Below, in pieces: positions 1 through 8,851 of a stretch of 64,000 nt of DNA. The notes under the pieces are model-generated. The model was not told the origin of the DNA, made no database searches, and worked only from the letters and a program-made list of their open reading frames with translations. The DNA lies in the NCBI RefSeq assembly GCF_003367705.1, contig NZ_CP031425.1, positions 620,001-684,000 of the forward strand. Reading direction: 5' to 3'. Origin of the DNA: Microbacterium foliorum (lineage in GTDB: Bacteria; Actinomycetota; Actinomycetes; Actinomycetales; Microbacteriaceae). The position numbers and the translations under genes were made by a program. How positions within the stretch are numbered: position 1 is the stretch's first letter; each line of letters begins with the position of its first letter.

Positions 1-1
1 G

Positions 2-886
2 CTCCAGCTCCTGATGGCCGGCGCGCTCGGCATCATCCTCACGCAGGTCGCCTTCCTCGCTCACGAGGCGGCGCACCGGCAGATCCTCTCCTCGGGCCCG
101 GCGAACTTCCGTCTCGCCCGCATCCTCGCCGCCGGAGTCGTCGGCATCAGCTACTCCTGGTGGGACTCGAAGCACACCAAGCACCACGGCAACCCGAACC
201 AGGTGGGCAAGGACCCCGACATCGAGGTCGACACGGTCTCGTTCCTCGAGACCGATGCCGCGAAGTCCCGTGGTCTGGTCCGTCTGATCACCCGCAAGCA
301 GGGGTGGCTGTTCTTCCCGCTGCTCACTCTCGAGGGGCTCAACCTTCACTACCTGGGCGTCAAGCACCTGGTCACGAGCAAGAAGGCCAAGGGCCGCTGG
401 ATCGAGCTGGGCCTCATCGCCCTCCGCTTCGCGATCGTGCTCGTCCCCGTGTTCCTGATGCTCCCGCTCGGCATGGCGTTCGCCTTCATGGGCGTGCAGC
501 TCGCCGTCTTCGGCGTGTACATGGGCGCATCGTTCGCGCCGAACCACAAGGGCATGCCGATCATCGACCCGAGCGCCCGCCTCGACTTCTTCTCGAAGCA
601 GGTGCGCACCTCCCGCAACATCCGCGGCGGATGGTGGGCGACCTGGCTCATGGGCGGCCTGAACTACCAGGTCGAGCACCACCTCTTCCCCAACATGCCG
701 CGTCCGCACCTGTCGAAGGCTCGCGAGATCGTTCGCGACTACTGCGCCGCGAACGACGTGCCGTACACGGAGACGAGCCTCGGCCGGTCCTACGCGATCG
801 TCATCCAGTACCTGAACCGCGTCGGCCTCGCCGCCGGTGCGGACCCGTTCGACTGCCCCGCAGTCGCGCAGTTCGGTCGCGCCTGA
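2..886 (+). CDS. Fatty acid desaturase, 3' part (start lies outside the window)
   Basis: This is a membrane di-iron desaturase that would introduce a double bond into acyl chains of membrane lipids. The reading frame is open to the window edge, so the true start lies upstream; 294 residues are visible. Three histidine boxes that bind the iron pair are present: HEAAH near the visible N-terminus, HTKHH about 40 residues later, and QVEHH close to the C-terminus, followed by LFPNMPRPH. A hydrophobic stretch between boxes two and three fits membrane helices. The box pattern matches the acyl-lipid/acyl-CoA desaturase family common in actinobacteria (DesA3-like). Its exact positional specificity cannot be told. 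A strong hairpin follows the stop. Confidence 0.93.
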   Translation, partial: LQLLMAGALGIILTQVAFLAHEAAHRQILSSGPANFRLARILAAGVVGISYSWWDSKHTKHHGNPNQVGKDPDIEVDTVSFLETDAAKSRGLVRLITRKQGWLFFPLLTLEGLNLHYLGVKHLVTSKKAKGRWIELGLIALRFAIVLVPVFLMLPLGMAFAFMGVQLAVFGVYMGASFAPNHKGMPIIDPSARLDFFSKQVRTSRNIRGGWWATWLMGGLNYQVEHHLFPNMPRPHLSKAREIVRDYCAANDVPYTETSLGRSYAIVIQYLNRVGLAAGADPFDCPAVAQFGRA

Positions 887-914
887 TCACCACGTCCGCA
901 CGGCGGTCGGATCG

Positions 915-944
915 AAGGGCCCCATCCTCCGGGATGGGGCCTTT
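915..944. terminator. Bidirectional terminator hairpin between desaturase and response regulator
   Basis: A perfect 10-bp stem (918-927 with 932-941) has a 4-base loop and is flanked by AAG and TTT, so it can act on either strand. It lies between the convergent desaturase (plus) and response regulator (minus) genes. Confidence 0.85.
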
Positions 945-958
945 CGCGTATACGGCGT

Positions 959-1582
959 CTAGAGCAGGCCGAGTTCCAGGGCGAGGGTCACGGCGCGCGT
1001 GCGATCCGAGACCTCGAGCTTCTCGAAGACATGCAGCAGATGCGTCTTCACGGTCGCCTCGCCGATGAGCAGTTCGCGGGCGATCTCGGGGTTGCTCCGG
1101 CCGGCCGCGACGAGGCGCAGCACCTCGCGCTCCCGGGGGCTCAGCGGCGGCCTGCTCGGGCGATCGCTGCGCATGCGCGACACGAGAGTCGTGGCGATGC
1201 GGGGCGCGAGGACGGTGTGCCCCTCGGCGACCGCGCGGATGCCGGCGAGGATCTCCTCGTGCGGTGCGGCCTTGAGCAGGTAGCCGCTGGCACCCGCCTC
1301 GATCGCGCCGATGATGTCGTCGTCGCTCTCGTAGGTGGTCAGCACGAGCACGCGCGCGGTCGGCTGCGCGGCCGCGAGGCGCGCGGTGGCCTCGATGCCG
1401 GATCCAGCCGGCATGCGCAGATCCATGAGCACGACATCGGGATGCAGTCGCGCCGCGAGCTCGACAGCCTCGGGCCCGCTCGCCGCCTGTCCGACCACCT
1501 CGAGGGAGGGGTCGAGGTCGATGAGCCCCACGATCCCGGAGCGCACGATGGGATGGTCGTCGGCGACGATGACACGGATCAT
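959..1582 (-). CDS. Two-component response regulator, NarL/LuxR type
   Basis: This 207-residue protein is a DNA-binding response regulator. The N-terminal receiver domain (about 1-120) has the acidic pair D8/D9, the phospho-acceptor D54 in VLMDLRMP, a conserved threonine in LTTY and the lysine in YLLKAA. The C-terminal LuxR-type helix-turn-helix begins at LSPREREVLRLVAAG and continues through the recognition helix around ATVKTHLLHVFEKL. Its start overlaps the kinase stop by four bases (ATGA), so the two are translationally coupled. As the last gene of the operon ABC ATPase-permease-kinase-regulator, it probably controls that exporter in response to envelope stress or an antimicrobial compound; this role is inferred from the layout. 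Confidence 0.93.
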   Translation of the reverse strand: MIRVIVADDHPIVRSGIVGLIDLDPSLEVVGQAASGPEAVELAARLHPDVVLMDLRMPAGSGIEATARLAAAQPTARVLVLTTYESDDDIIGAIEAGASGYLLKAAPHEEILAGIRAVAEGHTVLAPRIATTLVSRMRSDRPSRPPLSPREREVLRLVAAGRSNPEIARELLIGEATVKTHLLHVFEKLEVSDRTRAVTLALELGLL

Positions 1583-2784
1583 GCGGTCTCCTCGTTCGGA
1601 AGCAGGGGGATGCGGACGGCGAGGCGGGTGCCCGCGGCGCCCCCGGTGTCGTCGCGTGCGTCCTGCACGGTGAGCGTGCCGCCGACGAGGGCGACCCGGT
1701 CGCGCATGCCGGCGAGTCCGAATCCTCGGTCGTCGTCGATGGTCACCCCGCCCAGGCCGCGGCCGTCGTCGCGGACGGTGAGCTCGGCGGCGTCTCCGAC
1801 GATCAGAGTCACGCGCGCGGAAGCCGCCCCGGAGTGCTTGCGCACGTTGGCGAGGCCCTCCTGGGCGCAGCGGAGCAGAACGACCTCGATCTCCCGCGCC
1901 AGCACGGCATCCGACACCGCGACGTCGACCTGCACCCCGGTCTCACGGGTGAAGCGGTCGCCCAGACGCTGGAGGGCATCGCCCAGAGAATCGGCGGACG
2001 GGGCGGGGGAGGACACCGCGACGAGCGTCCTCGCCTCCAGCAACGCCTCGCGTGCCGCGCCCTCGATCAGCTCGAGCGCAGCGGGCGAGCCGTCGACGCG
2101 GGCGCGCTCGGCGAGCATCACGATGCTCGTCAGGCTCTGCGCGATCGTGTCGTGCACGTCGCGTGCGAGGCGGGCACGCTCCTCGAGCGCCCCGGCCTCC
2201 CGACTGGCGGTCTCGAGGCCCGCCTGTGCGGCGGTGAGCTCGGTCAGCAGGGTCTGCCGCTGCACGCCCCACTGCGCGATGCGAGTGATCCACAGACCCA
2301 GTGCCAGGCTGAAAGCGGCGGAGAGGGCGGTGGTCATGACACCGGCGATCACGGCATCCGCATCGAAGTCGCCGGCGTACGCGTAGGCGAGGGCGAGGAC
2401 CATGCCGTTGCCGATGGTGACGAGCACGGCCTGGGTGGTCGAGCGCGACGTCATCCAGATGAGCGGCAGCACGAGCGTCTGCAGCAGGAGCATGCTCGGC
2501 TCGAGCGCGGTACCCACGGCCAGCGCGGCGACCAGCCCGATCTGCAGGAGCGCGGAGGCCAGAGGGGAGGGATCGTCGACTCCCTCGTGGATGCCGACAT
2601 AGGGGCGAGCGCCGAGCGCGTAGAGCAGGTAGACCGCGAGGGCGACGCCGATCAGCATCCAACGGGATCCCGCGAAGCTCTCGCCGTCGGCGAAGATGAG
2701 AGCGACGACCGCGATGAGCAGCGCGGTGGCGGCGAGATCCCATCCGAGGCGCTCGCGGCGGATGGTGAGGCTCATGTCCTCCAC
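1579..2784 (-). CDS. Sensor histidine kinase, DesK/NarX-like (HisKA_3)
   Basis: This 401-residue membrane kinase would phosphorylate the regulator encoded directly downstream. About six hydrophobic segments fill residues 15-170 with almost no extracytoplasmic domain, as in DesK-like or intramembrane-sensing kinases. The HisKA_3 dimerisation helix carries the phospho-acceptor H211 in ARDVHDTIAQSL. The ATP-binding HATPase_c domain shows the N-box region with GLANVRKHS, then DDGRGLGG and the G-rich GFGLAGMRDRV. The gene starts 46 bases after the permease stop and overlaps the regulator by four bases. An alternative ATG three codons in is possible. The signal is unknown. Confidence 0.92.
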   Translation of the reverse strand: MEDMSLTIRRERLGWDLAATALLIAVVALIFADGESFAGSRWMLIGVALAVYLLYALGARPYVGIHEGVDDPSPLASALLQIGLVAALAVGTALEPSMLLLQTLVLPLIWMTSRSTTQAVLVTIGNGMVLALAYAYAGDFDADAVIAGVMTTALSAAFSLALGLWITRIAQWGVQRQTLLTELTAAQAGLETASREAGALEERARLARDVHDTIAQSLTSIVMLAERARVDGSPAALELIEGAAREALLEARTLVAVSSPAPSADSLGDALQRLGDRFTRETGVQVDVAVSDAVLAREIEVVLLRCAQEGLANVRKHSGAASARVTLIVGDAAELTVRDDGRGLGGVTIDDDRGFGLAGMRDRVALVGGTLTVQDARDDTGGAAGTRLAVRIPLLPNEETA

Positions 2785-2830
2785 TCTCCCACCCCTGCGA
2801 ATGCGCGGATCTCCGGCGCCGTCGTGCGCG

Positions 2831-3664
2831 TCATCCGTTTCGTCGGATCCAGCGGAACGTGGCGCGGCTCAGAATCACCCCGGCGACGAGCCACAGCGCG
2901 AGCGCGATCGCCACGAGTCCGAGCTCCCAGCTGCCGTTCGGCTCCGCCGCCCCGAAGGACTCCGGCAGGATCGCCGCGCGCATGCCCTGCGCGATCCATT
3001 TGAGCGGGAACACCGACGCCACGTTCTGCAGCCACTCCGGCAGCGTGGTGAAGGCGATGTAGACGCCCGAGATGAACTGCAGCAGGAGCACGACCGGAAT
3101 GACGACGGCCGATGCCGTCTTGCCGGATCGGGGGACGGACGAGAGGGCGATCCCCAGAAGCGCGCACGCGAGGAGGCCGAGCACGAAGACCCACGCGAAG
3201 CGTCCCCACGACTCGGCATCGGCGGGCAGCTGCACCCCGTAGAGCACCACCGCGACGGTCAGGAGCAGCGCGATCTGCAGGATCGCGGTCACGAAGACCT
3301 CGCCGATCTTGCCGATGAAGTACGTGGCGGGAGAGATCGGCGTGCTGCCGAGGCGCTTGAGCGTGCCGTCGCTCTTCTCGACGGCGATCTCGATCGACAG
3401 CCCCTGCACGCCGGAGAGGAAGATGCCGCCGGCGACCAGCCCTGGCAGGTAATAGGTGGCCATGCTGACGCTGTCGGGGCCCTGCCCCACGTCACCGGTG
3501 AAGATGGTGGCGAAGATCAGGTACATCACCGTCGGGAAGAGGAAGGTGAAGAACACCTGGTCGCCGGCCCGGAAGTACTGGCGCAGCTCGAAGCCGATGC
3601 GCCGGATGCCGAGCCGCACCGTGCGGGCGGCGGTGAATCCCGGGGATGCGGTGACGGCGGTCAT
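2831..3664 (-). CDS. ABC-2 type transporter permease
   Basis: This 277-residue integral membrane protein is the permease half of an ABC exporter. It has the ABC-2 layout: an N-terminal cytoplasmic region, a first helix near VFFTFLFPTVMYLIFATIF, a loop (TGDVGQGPDSVSM), then five more hydrophobic segments. The motif KSDGTLKRLGSTPIS after helix two is typical of DrrB/YhhJ-like ABC-2 permeases. Its ATG overlaps the ATPase stop by four bases, so a stoichiometric complex is likely. Exporters of this family move drugs, antibiotics or lipids; the substrate here is unknown. Confidence 0.9.
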   Translation of the reverse strand: MTAVTASPGFTAARTVRLGIRRIGFELRQYFRAGDQVFFTFLFPTVMYLIFATIFTGDVGQGPDSVSMATYYLPGLVAGGIFLSGVQGLSIEIAVEKSDGTLKRLGSTPISPATYFIGKIGEVFVTAILQIALLLTVAVVLYGVQLPADAESWGRFAWVFVLGLLACALLGIALSSVPRSGKTASAVVIPVVLLLQFISGVYIAFTTLPEWLQNVASVFPLKWIAQGMRAAILPESFGAAEPNGSWELGLVAIALALWLVAGVILSRATFRWIRRNG

Positions 3665-4563
3665 GCGGGCTCCTCTGCGGTGGCGGATGCAGTCGTGAGG
3701 GGAAGGGATGCGGCTGCGGCATCGTGCCGGCGGATGAGATCGAGGTAGATGTCCTCGAGCGTCGGTCGGACGATCTCGAGGGCATCGGGCTCGCCGTGCG
3801 TGCGCTGAAGCTCGGCGACCAGAGCCCCGGGCGACGACGTGCGCTCCTCGCGGCGTGCGCCGGTCGAGTCGATCCAGCGGACCATCGGGGTGCGGGCGTC
3901 CTCGCCGCCGATCTCGTCGATGGCTCCTATCGCCGCGATGCGTCCGCCCACGATGACGGCGGCGCGGTCGCCGAGCTGCGCCGCTTCGTCGAGGTAGTGC
4001 GTGGTGAGCAGGATGCTGGTGCCCTCGGCCTTGAGCGTTCGGATGAGTCCCCAGAACTGCCGTCGCGCCTCGGGGTCGAACCCGGTGGTCGGTTCGTCGA
4101 GGAACAGCAGCTCGGGGTGTCCGATGATCCCCAGCGCCACGTCGAGACGTCGCTGTTGCCCACCGGAGAGTCGGCTCGCGCGCGTACGCTGCTTCTGCTC
4201 GAGCCCGACAGCCGCGATCACCTCGTCGACCTCGCGGGGAGCGGGGTAGTAGCCCGCGAACTCGGTGAGCAGCTCACGGACGGTGAAAGACCCCGCCTCG
4301 CCCGTGGACTGCAGAACGATGCCGAGGCGCGCCTTCCAGTCCAGCCCTCCCCGCTGCGGATCCACGCCGAGCACCCGCACCTCGCCGGAGGTGCGGTGCC
4401 GATATCCCTCGAGGATCTCGATGGTCGTCGACTTGCCCGCGCCGTTGGGTCCGAGCAGCGCGAACGTCTCACCGCGGCGGATGTCGAAGCTGATGCCGTC
4501 GACGGCGGCGTGGCCGCCGTACTCCTTGCGGAGGTCGCGGACCTCGATCACGCTGTCTGTCAT
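3661..4563 (-). CDS. ABC transporter ATP-binding protein (exporter, DrrA-like)
   Basis: This 300-residue ATPase energises the adjacent ABC-2 permease. Walker A is GPNGAGKS at residues 38-45, the signature is LSGGQQRRLDVALG, Walker B is LLFLDEPTTGFDP, and the H-loop lies in LLTTHYLDEAAQLGDR. A C-terminal extension of about 80 residues resembles that of the DrrA/CcmA drug-exporter group. The frame stays open 29 codons upstream, but the ATG at 4563 (MTDSVIEV) is chosen because the ABC fold begins immediately after it. It is the first gene of the four-gene operon running to 959. Confidence 0.92.
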   Translation of the reverse strand: MTDSVIEVRDLRKEYGGHAAVDGISFDIRRGETFALLGPNGAGKSTTIEILEGYRHRTSGEVRVLGVDPQRGGLDWKARLGIVLQSTGEAGSFTVRELLTEFAGYYPAPREVDEVIAAVGLEQKQRTRASRLSGGQQRRLDVALGIIGHPELLFLDEPTTGFDPEARRQFWGLIRTLKAEGTSILLTTHYLDEAAQLGDRAAVIVGGRIAAIGAIDEIGGEDARTPMVRWIDSTGARREERTSSPGALVAELQRTHGEPDALEIVRPTLEDIYLDLIRRHDAAAASLPLTTASATAEEPA

Positions 4564-4654
4564 GACTCCAGCGTGGCCTTCGGCGCCGCCGAGCGGTAGC
4601 CGTGGAGCGGCGGAGCCCGGCATCCACCGATCGGAGGATGTCGGGATCACGACG

Positions 4655-4687
4655 CGGGGCGCACGCGGATCATCCGCATGCGCCCCG
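4655..4687. other. Long GC-rich hairpin after the DivIVA-like gene
   Basis: A 9-bp outer stem (4655-4663 with 4679-4687) and a 6-bp inner stem (4665-4670 with 4672-4677) are separated by one mismatch. There is no T-run on either side. It sits 20 bases past the stop of the minus-strand coiled-coil gene and ahead of the ABC operon, so a terminator or mRNA-stabilising role is likely. Confidence 0.5.
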
Positions 4688-4707
4688 AAGGTGTCGGTGG
4701 AGCGGGC

Positions 4708-6147
4708 TCAGCGAGCCGTGTCGTCGGACTCGACGACCTCGATCGTGATCTTCCCGTCGATGGTCTCGGCCTCGTCGTCGAGGTACTCGTCGTCGAGAGC
4801 CTCGTCGCCGCGGAACTCCGAGACGGGCGCGTCGTCGATCTCGACGTCACCGTCGTCGATCAGCTCCGCCTCGAGGGCCTCGTCGTCGGCCTCCTGAGCC
4901 GTGCCCGAACCGGCACCGGCACCGCTCGTCGCGGCGGTCGAGGATGCCGCGGTCTTGCCGGCCTCGTCGCTGAAGATGCCGTCGGGGCGGATCAGCTCGC
5001 GCACCTCGGCCATGAAGCTGGCGAGCTGCTGCTGCTGCCAGCGCAGCTGACGCGCATGGTCCTCGGCGTCGCGCAGCACCGAGGAGGTGTGGCTCGTGAC
5101 GGAGTCGACGATCTTCTGCGACTTCACCCTGGCGCGGTCGAGCGTGTCGCGCGCCCGCACCTGCGCGTCGGCTTCGATCGTCTGCGCCTGTGCGCGCATC
5201 AGACGCTCGTAGTCGTCGGCCTTGCCGGAGATGCGCTGCGCGTGCTCCAGTGATGCCGCGACCTGCTCGTTCGCGTCGGTGGTGATGCGCTCGGCGTGGG
5301 CGACGGCCTGGTTGTGCAGCACCAGGAACTCCTGCTGCGCGTCGTCCTGGCGGCGGGTGAGCGTCTCCTCGAACTCCAGCACGCGGGCGTTCATCTCCCG
5401 CACCTCGCGCTCGGCATCCGCACGCAGTTGCGTGGTCTCGCGGGTGACGAGCGCGCGCAGAGCCGCGGCGCCCTTCTCCGCCTCGGTGCGGATCGCGGTG
5501 GCCTCCTGCGTCGCCTGGTGCACCTTCTCGGCGGCGTGCGCCGCCTCGCGCTCGATCGTCGCCTCGTGGGCGGTGTACTCGGTGTCGATCTTGAGGCGCA
5601 CCTGATCGGCGTCGTGCTGGGCCTGCGCGATGATGCGCTCGACGTCGGCGTCGGCATCCGCGCGCTGAGTGGTGACCTCTTCGCGGGCGGCGGCCATGAG
5701 GCGGTCGGCCTGCACGGCTGCGTTCTGGATGAGCACGTTGGCCTGCTCCTCGGCGACCCGCAGAATGGCTTCGAACTGCTCGCGAGAGGGCGCCTCCTGC
5801 CCATCGGCACGCGGGGTGTCGACGAGCTCGTTGGTCAGCGTCGCGACCTGCTGTTCGGTCTCGGCGGCCTTGGCCTTCGCGGTGAGGAGCTCGGCCTCCA
5901 GATCCTCGCGCGCGATCCGCTCCTGCTCGCGGAGCGACTCGACGTCGTCTTCGTGCCGTGCCTCGGCGGCGGCGAGATCGGCCTTCGCCTGCTGCAGCTG
6001 GTTGCGCAGGGTGCTGAGCGCGGAGTCGACCTCGGCCTTGTCGTAGCCGCGGAACGAGGCGGTGAACCCGGACTGCTCACGAGGATTGTCTTCGATCAGC
6101 TTGTCGAAGAAGTCGGGAGTCCGGTTGTTGTCGGGGGATTCACTCAT
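4708..6147 (-). CDS. DivIVA-domain coiled-coil protein
   Basis: This 479-residue soluble protein is probably a cytoskeletal or cell-pole/septum organising protein of the DivIVA/Wag31 type. The N-terminal motif GFTASFRGYDKAEVDSALSTL (residues about 22-42) matches the DivIVA membrane-binding turn (xFxxxxRGYDxxEVD). It is followed by almost 350 residues of alanine-, glutamate- and arginine-rich coiled coil (about 45-400). The last 75 residues are strongly acidic (repeated DD/EE). A clear AAAGG ribosome site precedes the ATG. It is much longer than the canonical Wag31, so it is probably a second DivIVA-like scaffold rather than the main polar-growth determinant. The exact role is inferred. Confidence 0.8.
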   Translation of the reverse strand: MSESPDNNRTPDFFDKLIEDNPREQSGFTASFRGYDKAEVDSALSTLRNQLQQAKADLAAAEARHEDDVESLREQERIAREDLEAELLTAKAKAAETEQQVATLTNELVDTPRADGQEAPSREQFEAILRVAEEQANVLIQNAAVQADRLMAAAREEVTTQRADADADVERIIAQAQHDADQVRLKIDTEYTAHEATIEREAAHAAEKVHQATQEATAIRTEAEKGAAALRALVTRETTQLRADAEREVREMNARVLEFEETLTRRQDDAQQEFLVLHNQAVAHAERITTDANEQVAASLEHAQRISGKADDYERLMRAQAQTIEADAQVRARDTLDRARVKSQKIVDSVTSHTSSVLRDAEDHARQLRWQQQQLASFMAEVRELIRPDGIFSDEAGKTAASSTAATSGAGAGSGTAQEADDEALEAELIDDGDVEIDDAPVSEFRGDEALDDEYLDDEAETIDGKITIEVVESDDTAR

Positions 6148-6302
6148 TGATCAGCCTTTCCGGCGCAGGTCACAGGCACGGGATCTGTGATGAGAAGAGG
6201 TGCCGTCGCAGTCCGACTGCAGCACAGCGCAAAGCGCCGTCGGCAGTACCACAGCCTAGTTGCGACGGCTGTGAGATGCACAGGGCATCCGCGTCCGGCG
6301 AC

Positions 6303-6815
6303 TCACGCGCTCCCGTCGGACCCCGCCCATGATCCGTCGTCTCCTCGTCGGTGCGACAGAGGGGGGCCGGGATGCGCCTCGATCCCTCTGGCTCGCGCCG
6401 CCGACGCCGTACGGGTGCGCAGGTCGGCCCAGGCCTCGGCGGTGTTGGGTCGTCCGAGGTGCTCTCGGAACCCCTCGACCTGCATCCTCGTCCCCTGCAC
6501 CTCGGCGACGAGGCGGATGACCGCGTCGTCGGGCTCGACGAAGCGGATGCCGTAGCGGCCCCCGTCGAGCATCGCGAAGCGTCGCGGCTGCTGCACGACG
6601 AGGCCGTCGACGATCTCACGCACCGTGGTCTCGGGTGCGTGCAGGACGACGGTGGTGGCGAGCTCGTCGAGGATCGGCGCGAGCTGCGCATCGGCGAGTC
6701 TGCGCTGGGCCTTGCGTCCGGCGGCTCCCGCGGCCCCCCGCACCCATCGCGGCAGCAGCATCGCGAGCACGATGAGTGCGACGATCACGGCGACGAAGAT
6801 GAGCGGATTGTCCAC
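6303..6815 (-). CDS. Hypothetical membrane-anchored protein
   Basis: I do not recognise this 170-residue protein. One N-terminal hydrophobic segment (residues 4-22, FVAVIVALIVLAMLLPRWV) is followed by basic residues, so the rest is predicted to be cytoplasmic. The soluble part (about 40-135) is of mixed composition and contains DGGRYGIRFVEPDDAVIRLV, which looks like a small alpha/beta fold. The last 30 residues are polar and probably disordered. The start is a GTG with an AGGG ribosome site. It is a single gene divergent from the DUF2071 gene at 6883. Confidence 0.65.
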   Translation of the reverse strand: MDNPLIFVAVIVALIVLAMLLPRWVRGAAGAAGRKAQRRLADAQLAPILDELATTVVLHAPETTVREIVDGLVVQQPRRFAMLDGGRYGIRFVEPDDAVIRLVAEVQGTRMQVEGFREHLGRPNTAEAWADLRTRTASAARARGIEAHPGPPLSHRRGDDGSWAGSDGSA

Positions 6816-6882
6816 GAGACAACCCTAGGGGCGCCCGTCGACAGTCCTTGGAGGAATTTAGCTACAGTGCTATGTTCGCATC

Positions 6883-7641
6883 ATGAGGATCATCCGACAG
6901 GTCCGCGCGCAGCTGCGTCGTCGGCTCCTGATCAGCTATCGCGTCGACCCGGCGGCAGCCGCGGCGCTGCTCCCGAAGGGGTTCCGCCCGCAGCTCGTCG
7001 ACGGCTCCGCGGTCGCCGGCGTCTGCGTCCTCGGTCTCGAGGACATCCGCCCGCGGGTGGTCCGTCGTCGGATCGGACTTCGTTCGGAGAACGCCGCGCA
7101 CCGGATCGCCGTCGAATGGGACGGGCCGGACGGAGTCGAGACCGGTGTGTTCATCTTCGAGCGCCACAGCTCGGCGTGGCATCCCGTGCTCTTCGGCGGA
7201 CGCCTGTTCCCCGGAGTGCATCGCAGGGCGCGATTCCGGATCGCGGAATCGGAGGATCGCTTCGCCGTCACGATGGCGGCGGGCGCGCACAGCGTCGATG
7301 CCGACGTCGAGGTCACAGGGGAGTGGTCGAGCACGCTCTTCCCGACGATCGAGGACGCATCGGCGTTCTACCGCTCCGGCCGGGTGGGCTGGTCCCTGGC
7401 GCGCGACGGGCAGAGCGTCGAACCCGTCGCGCTCGCGGCCGACGGGTGGAAGGTCGAGACGGCGCGACTGCATCGCCTCCGGTCGTCGTTCTTCGATGCG
7501 CTGCCCGACGGCGCGGCCGTGTTCGACAGCGTCGTCGTGATGCGCGACCTTCCGCTCCTGCTGTCGGACGCCCGTGTCGACCGCACCGAGCCGATCGCCG
7601 TAGGAGTCGGCCGCGGGGGAATCAGCCCAGCAGGAGCATGA
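6883..7641 (+). CDS. DUF2071-family protein (acetoacetate-decarboxylase-like fold)
   Basis: This 252-residue protein resembles the DUF2071/YqjF family. The region PAAAAALLPKGFRPQLVDGSAVAGVCVLGLEDIRP is the usual N-terminal part, and GVFIFERHSSAWHPVLFGGRLFPGVH is the mid-domain motif. Members are thought to share the acetoacetate decarboxylase-like beta-fold, and no activity is established. No signal peptide or membrane segment is seen. Its last 20 bases overlap the convergent AEC transporter gene tail-to-tail, so the two transcripts would be antisense at their 3' ends. Confidence 0.72.
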   Translation: MRIIRQVRAQLRRRLLISYRVDPAAAAALLPKGFRPQLVDGSAVAGVCVLGLEDIRPRVVRRRIGLRSENAAHRIAVEWDGPDGVETGVFIFERHSSAWHPVLFGGRLFPGVHRRARFRIAESEDRFAVTMAAGAHSVDADVEVTGEWSSTLFPTIEDASAFYRSGRVGWSLARDGQSVEPVALAADGWKVETARLHRLRSSFFDALPDGAAVFDSVVVMRDLPLLLSDARVDRTEPIAVGVGRGGISPAGA

Positions 7642-8542
7642 TGCCGATGAGTACCGGCAGGCAGCCGAGCGTGGTGAGGAAGACGGTGTCGCGGGAGATC
7701 GTCTCGCCGATGTCATACCGCTGCGAGTAGTTGAAGACGTTCTGCGCGGTCGGCAGCGCTGCGAGGATCACCACGATCAGCACCTCGGGCGAGGAGAGCC
7801 CGAAGACGAACTCCGCCACGACCCAGGCGATCAGCGGCATCGCGAGCAGCTTCAGCGCGGTCGCGACGATGATGTCGCGTCGATGGCCCGGGGCGCCCAG
7901 CACGCGCTGACCGTGCAGGGAGATGCCGTAGCTGATGAGCAGAACGGGCACTGCGGCATCGGCGATCAGCTGAGCGGGCTGCATCACGATCGGCGGGACC
8001 GTGATGTCGAGCACCGAGACGAGCGTGCCGAGGATCGAGCCGATGATGATCGGGTTCGTCGCCGTGCGCACGAGCGTCTTGCGCAGCGAGACCCGGTCGC
8101 TCGTCACCGCATCGAGGATCGTCAGCGAGATGGGGGTGAACACCAGCAGCTGCATCAGCACGACCGGCGCGGGGTACGCGGCACTGCCCAGCAGGTAGAG
8201 CGACAGCGGGATGCCGATGTTGTTCGAGTTCACCTGGCCCGCGGACAGGGCGCCGATCAGCGTCTCGCCGACAGGACGCTTCCACCACAGCCGTGCGACG
8301 AGCGTGTAGATCGCGATGATCGTGACCGCGGCGATCGCCGACACCGGCAGCAGCGAGGAGAAGAGCATCTTCGCGTCCGCGTGCGCGAGCACCGTGAAGA
8401 GCAGGAAGGGCGACAGTACGAAGAAGATCAGCCGGCCGAGCACATGTCGCGCGTGCGGCCCCAGAAGGTCGATGCGCCCGAGCAGCCAGCCCAGGGCGAT
8501 CGCGACTCCCACGACGGCGAATCCGGTGAGCGTCTCGATCAT
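7622..8542 (-). CDS. AEC (auxin efflux carrier) family transporter
   Basis: This 306-residue integral membrane protein has about ten hydrophobic segments in two similar halves, the layout of AEC/MdcF-type permeases. The conserved region SAGQVNSNNIGIPLSLYLLG (residues about 98-117) matches the N-N-x-G-I-P signature of the family. Bacterial members move small organic acids or unknown metabolites. The frame extends 13 codons further to a GTG, but the ATG at 8542 (MIETLTGFAVV) starts at the first transmembrane helix and is preferred. Its 3' end overlaps the DUF2071 gene by 20 bases. Confidence 0.87.
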   Translation of the reverse strand: MIETLTGFAVVGVAIALGWLLGRIDLLGPHARHVLGRLIFFVLSPFLLFTVLAHADAKMLFSSLLPVSAIAAVTIIAIYTLVARLWWKRPVGETLIGALSAGQVNSNNIGIPLSLYLLGSAAYPAPVVLMQLLVFTPISLTILDAVTSDRVSLRKTLVRTATNPIIIGSILGTLVSVLDITVPPIVMQPAQLIADAAVPVLLISYGISLHGQRVLGAPGHRRDIIVATALKLLAMPLIAWVVAEFVFGLSSPEVLIVVILAALPTAQNVFNYSQRYDIGETISRDTVFLTTLGCLPVLIGIMLLLG

Positions 8543-8792
8543 CCTCCGAGCGTAACCGTGGCGCGATCGCGTCGTCGCCACGACGGCGTTCCCGGCGCAT
8601 ACCAGTCACTGCCACCCCGCGTCAACGGACGGCCGAAAGTGGGTGTCCGCCGGCGGTCCGTCCTACGCTGATATCACGACGAGCCGCCTATGGCGCTCTG
8701 CGTCGGTCGAACCAGACGGTGCCCTCGATCTCTCTCGGTCTCGAGCGCCCATCGGGGGGTGGGTGCGCGTGCGGACCTTCTCATCGACTGCT

Positions 8793-8825
8793 CCGGTCCT
8801 CCCCGTTCGGGCGCGGGAGGACCGG
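8793..8825. terminator. Hairpin downstream of the GntR gene
   Basis: A perfect 10-bp stem (8793-8802 with 8816-8825) has a 13-base loop. It lies 27 bases past the stop of the minus-strand GntR gene. No T-run follows, so this is a possible rather than a certain terminator. The rest of 8543-8851 shows no gene. Confidence 0.5.
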
Positions 8826-8851
8826 AACCAATCTCCTGCGCGTGCGACCGG

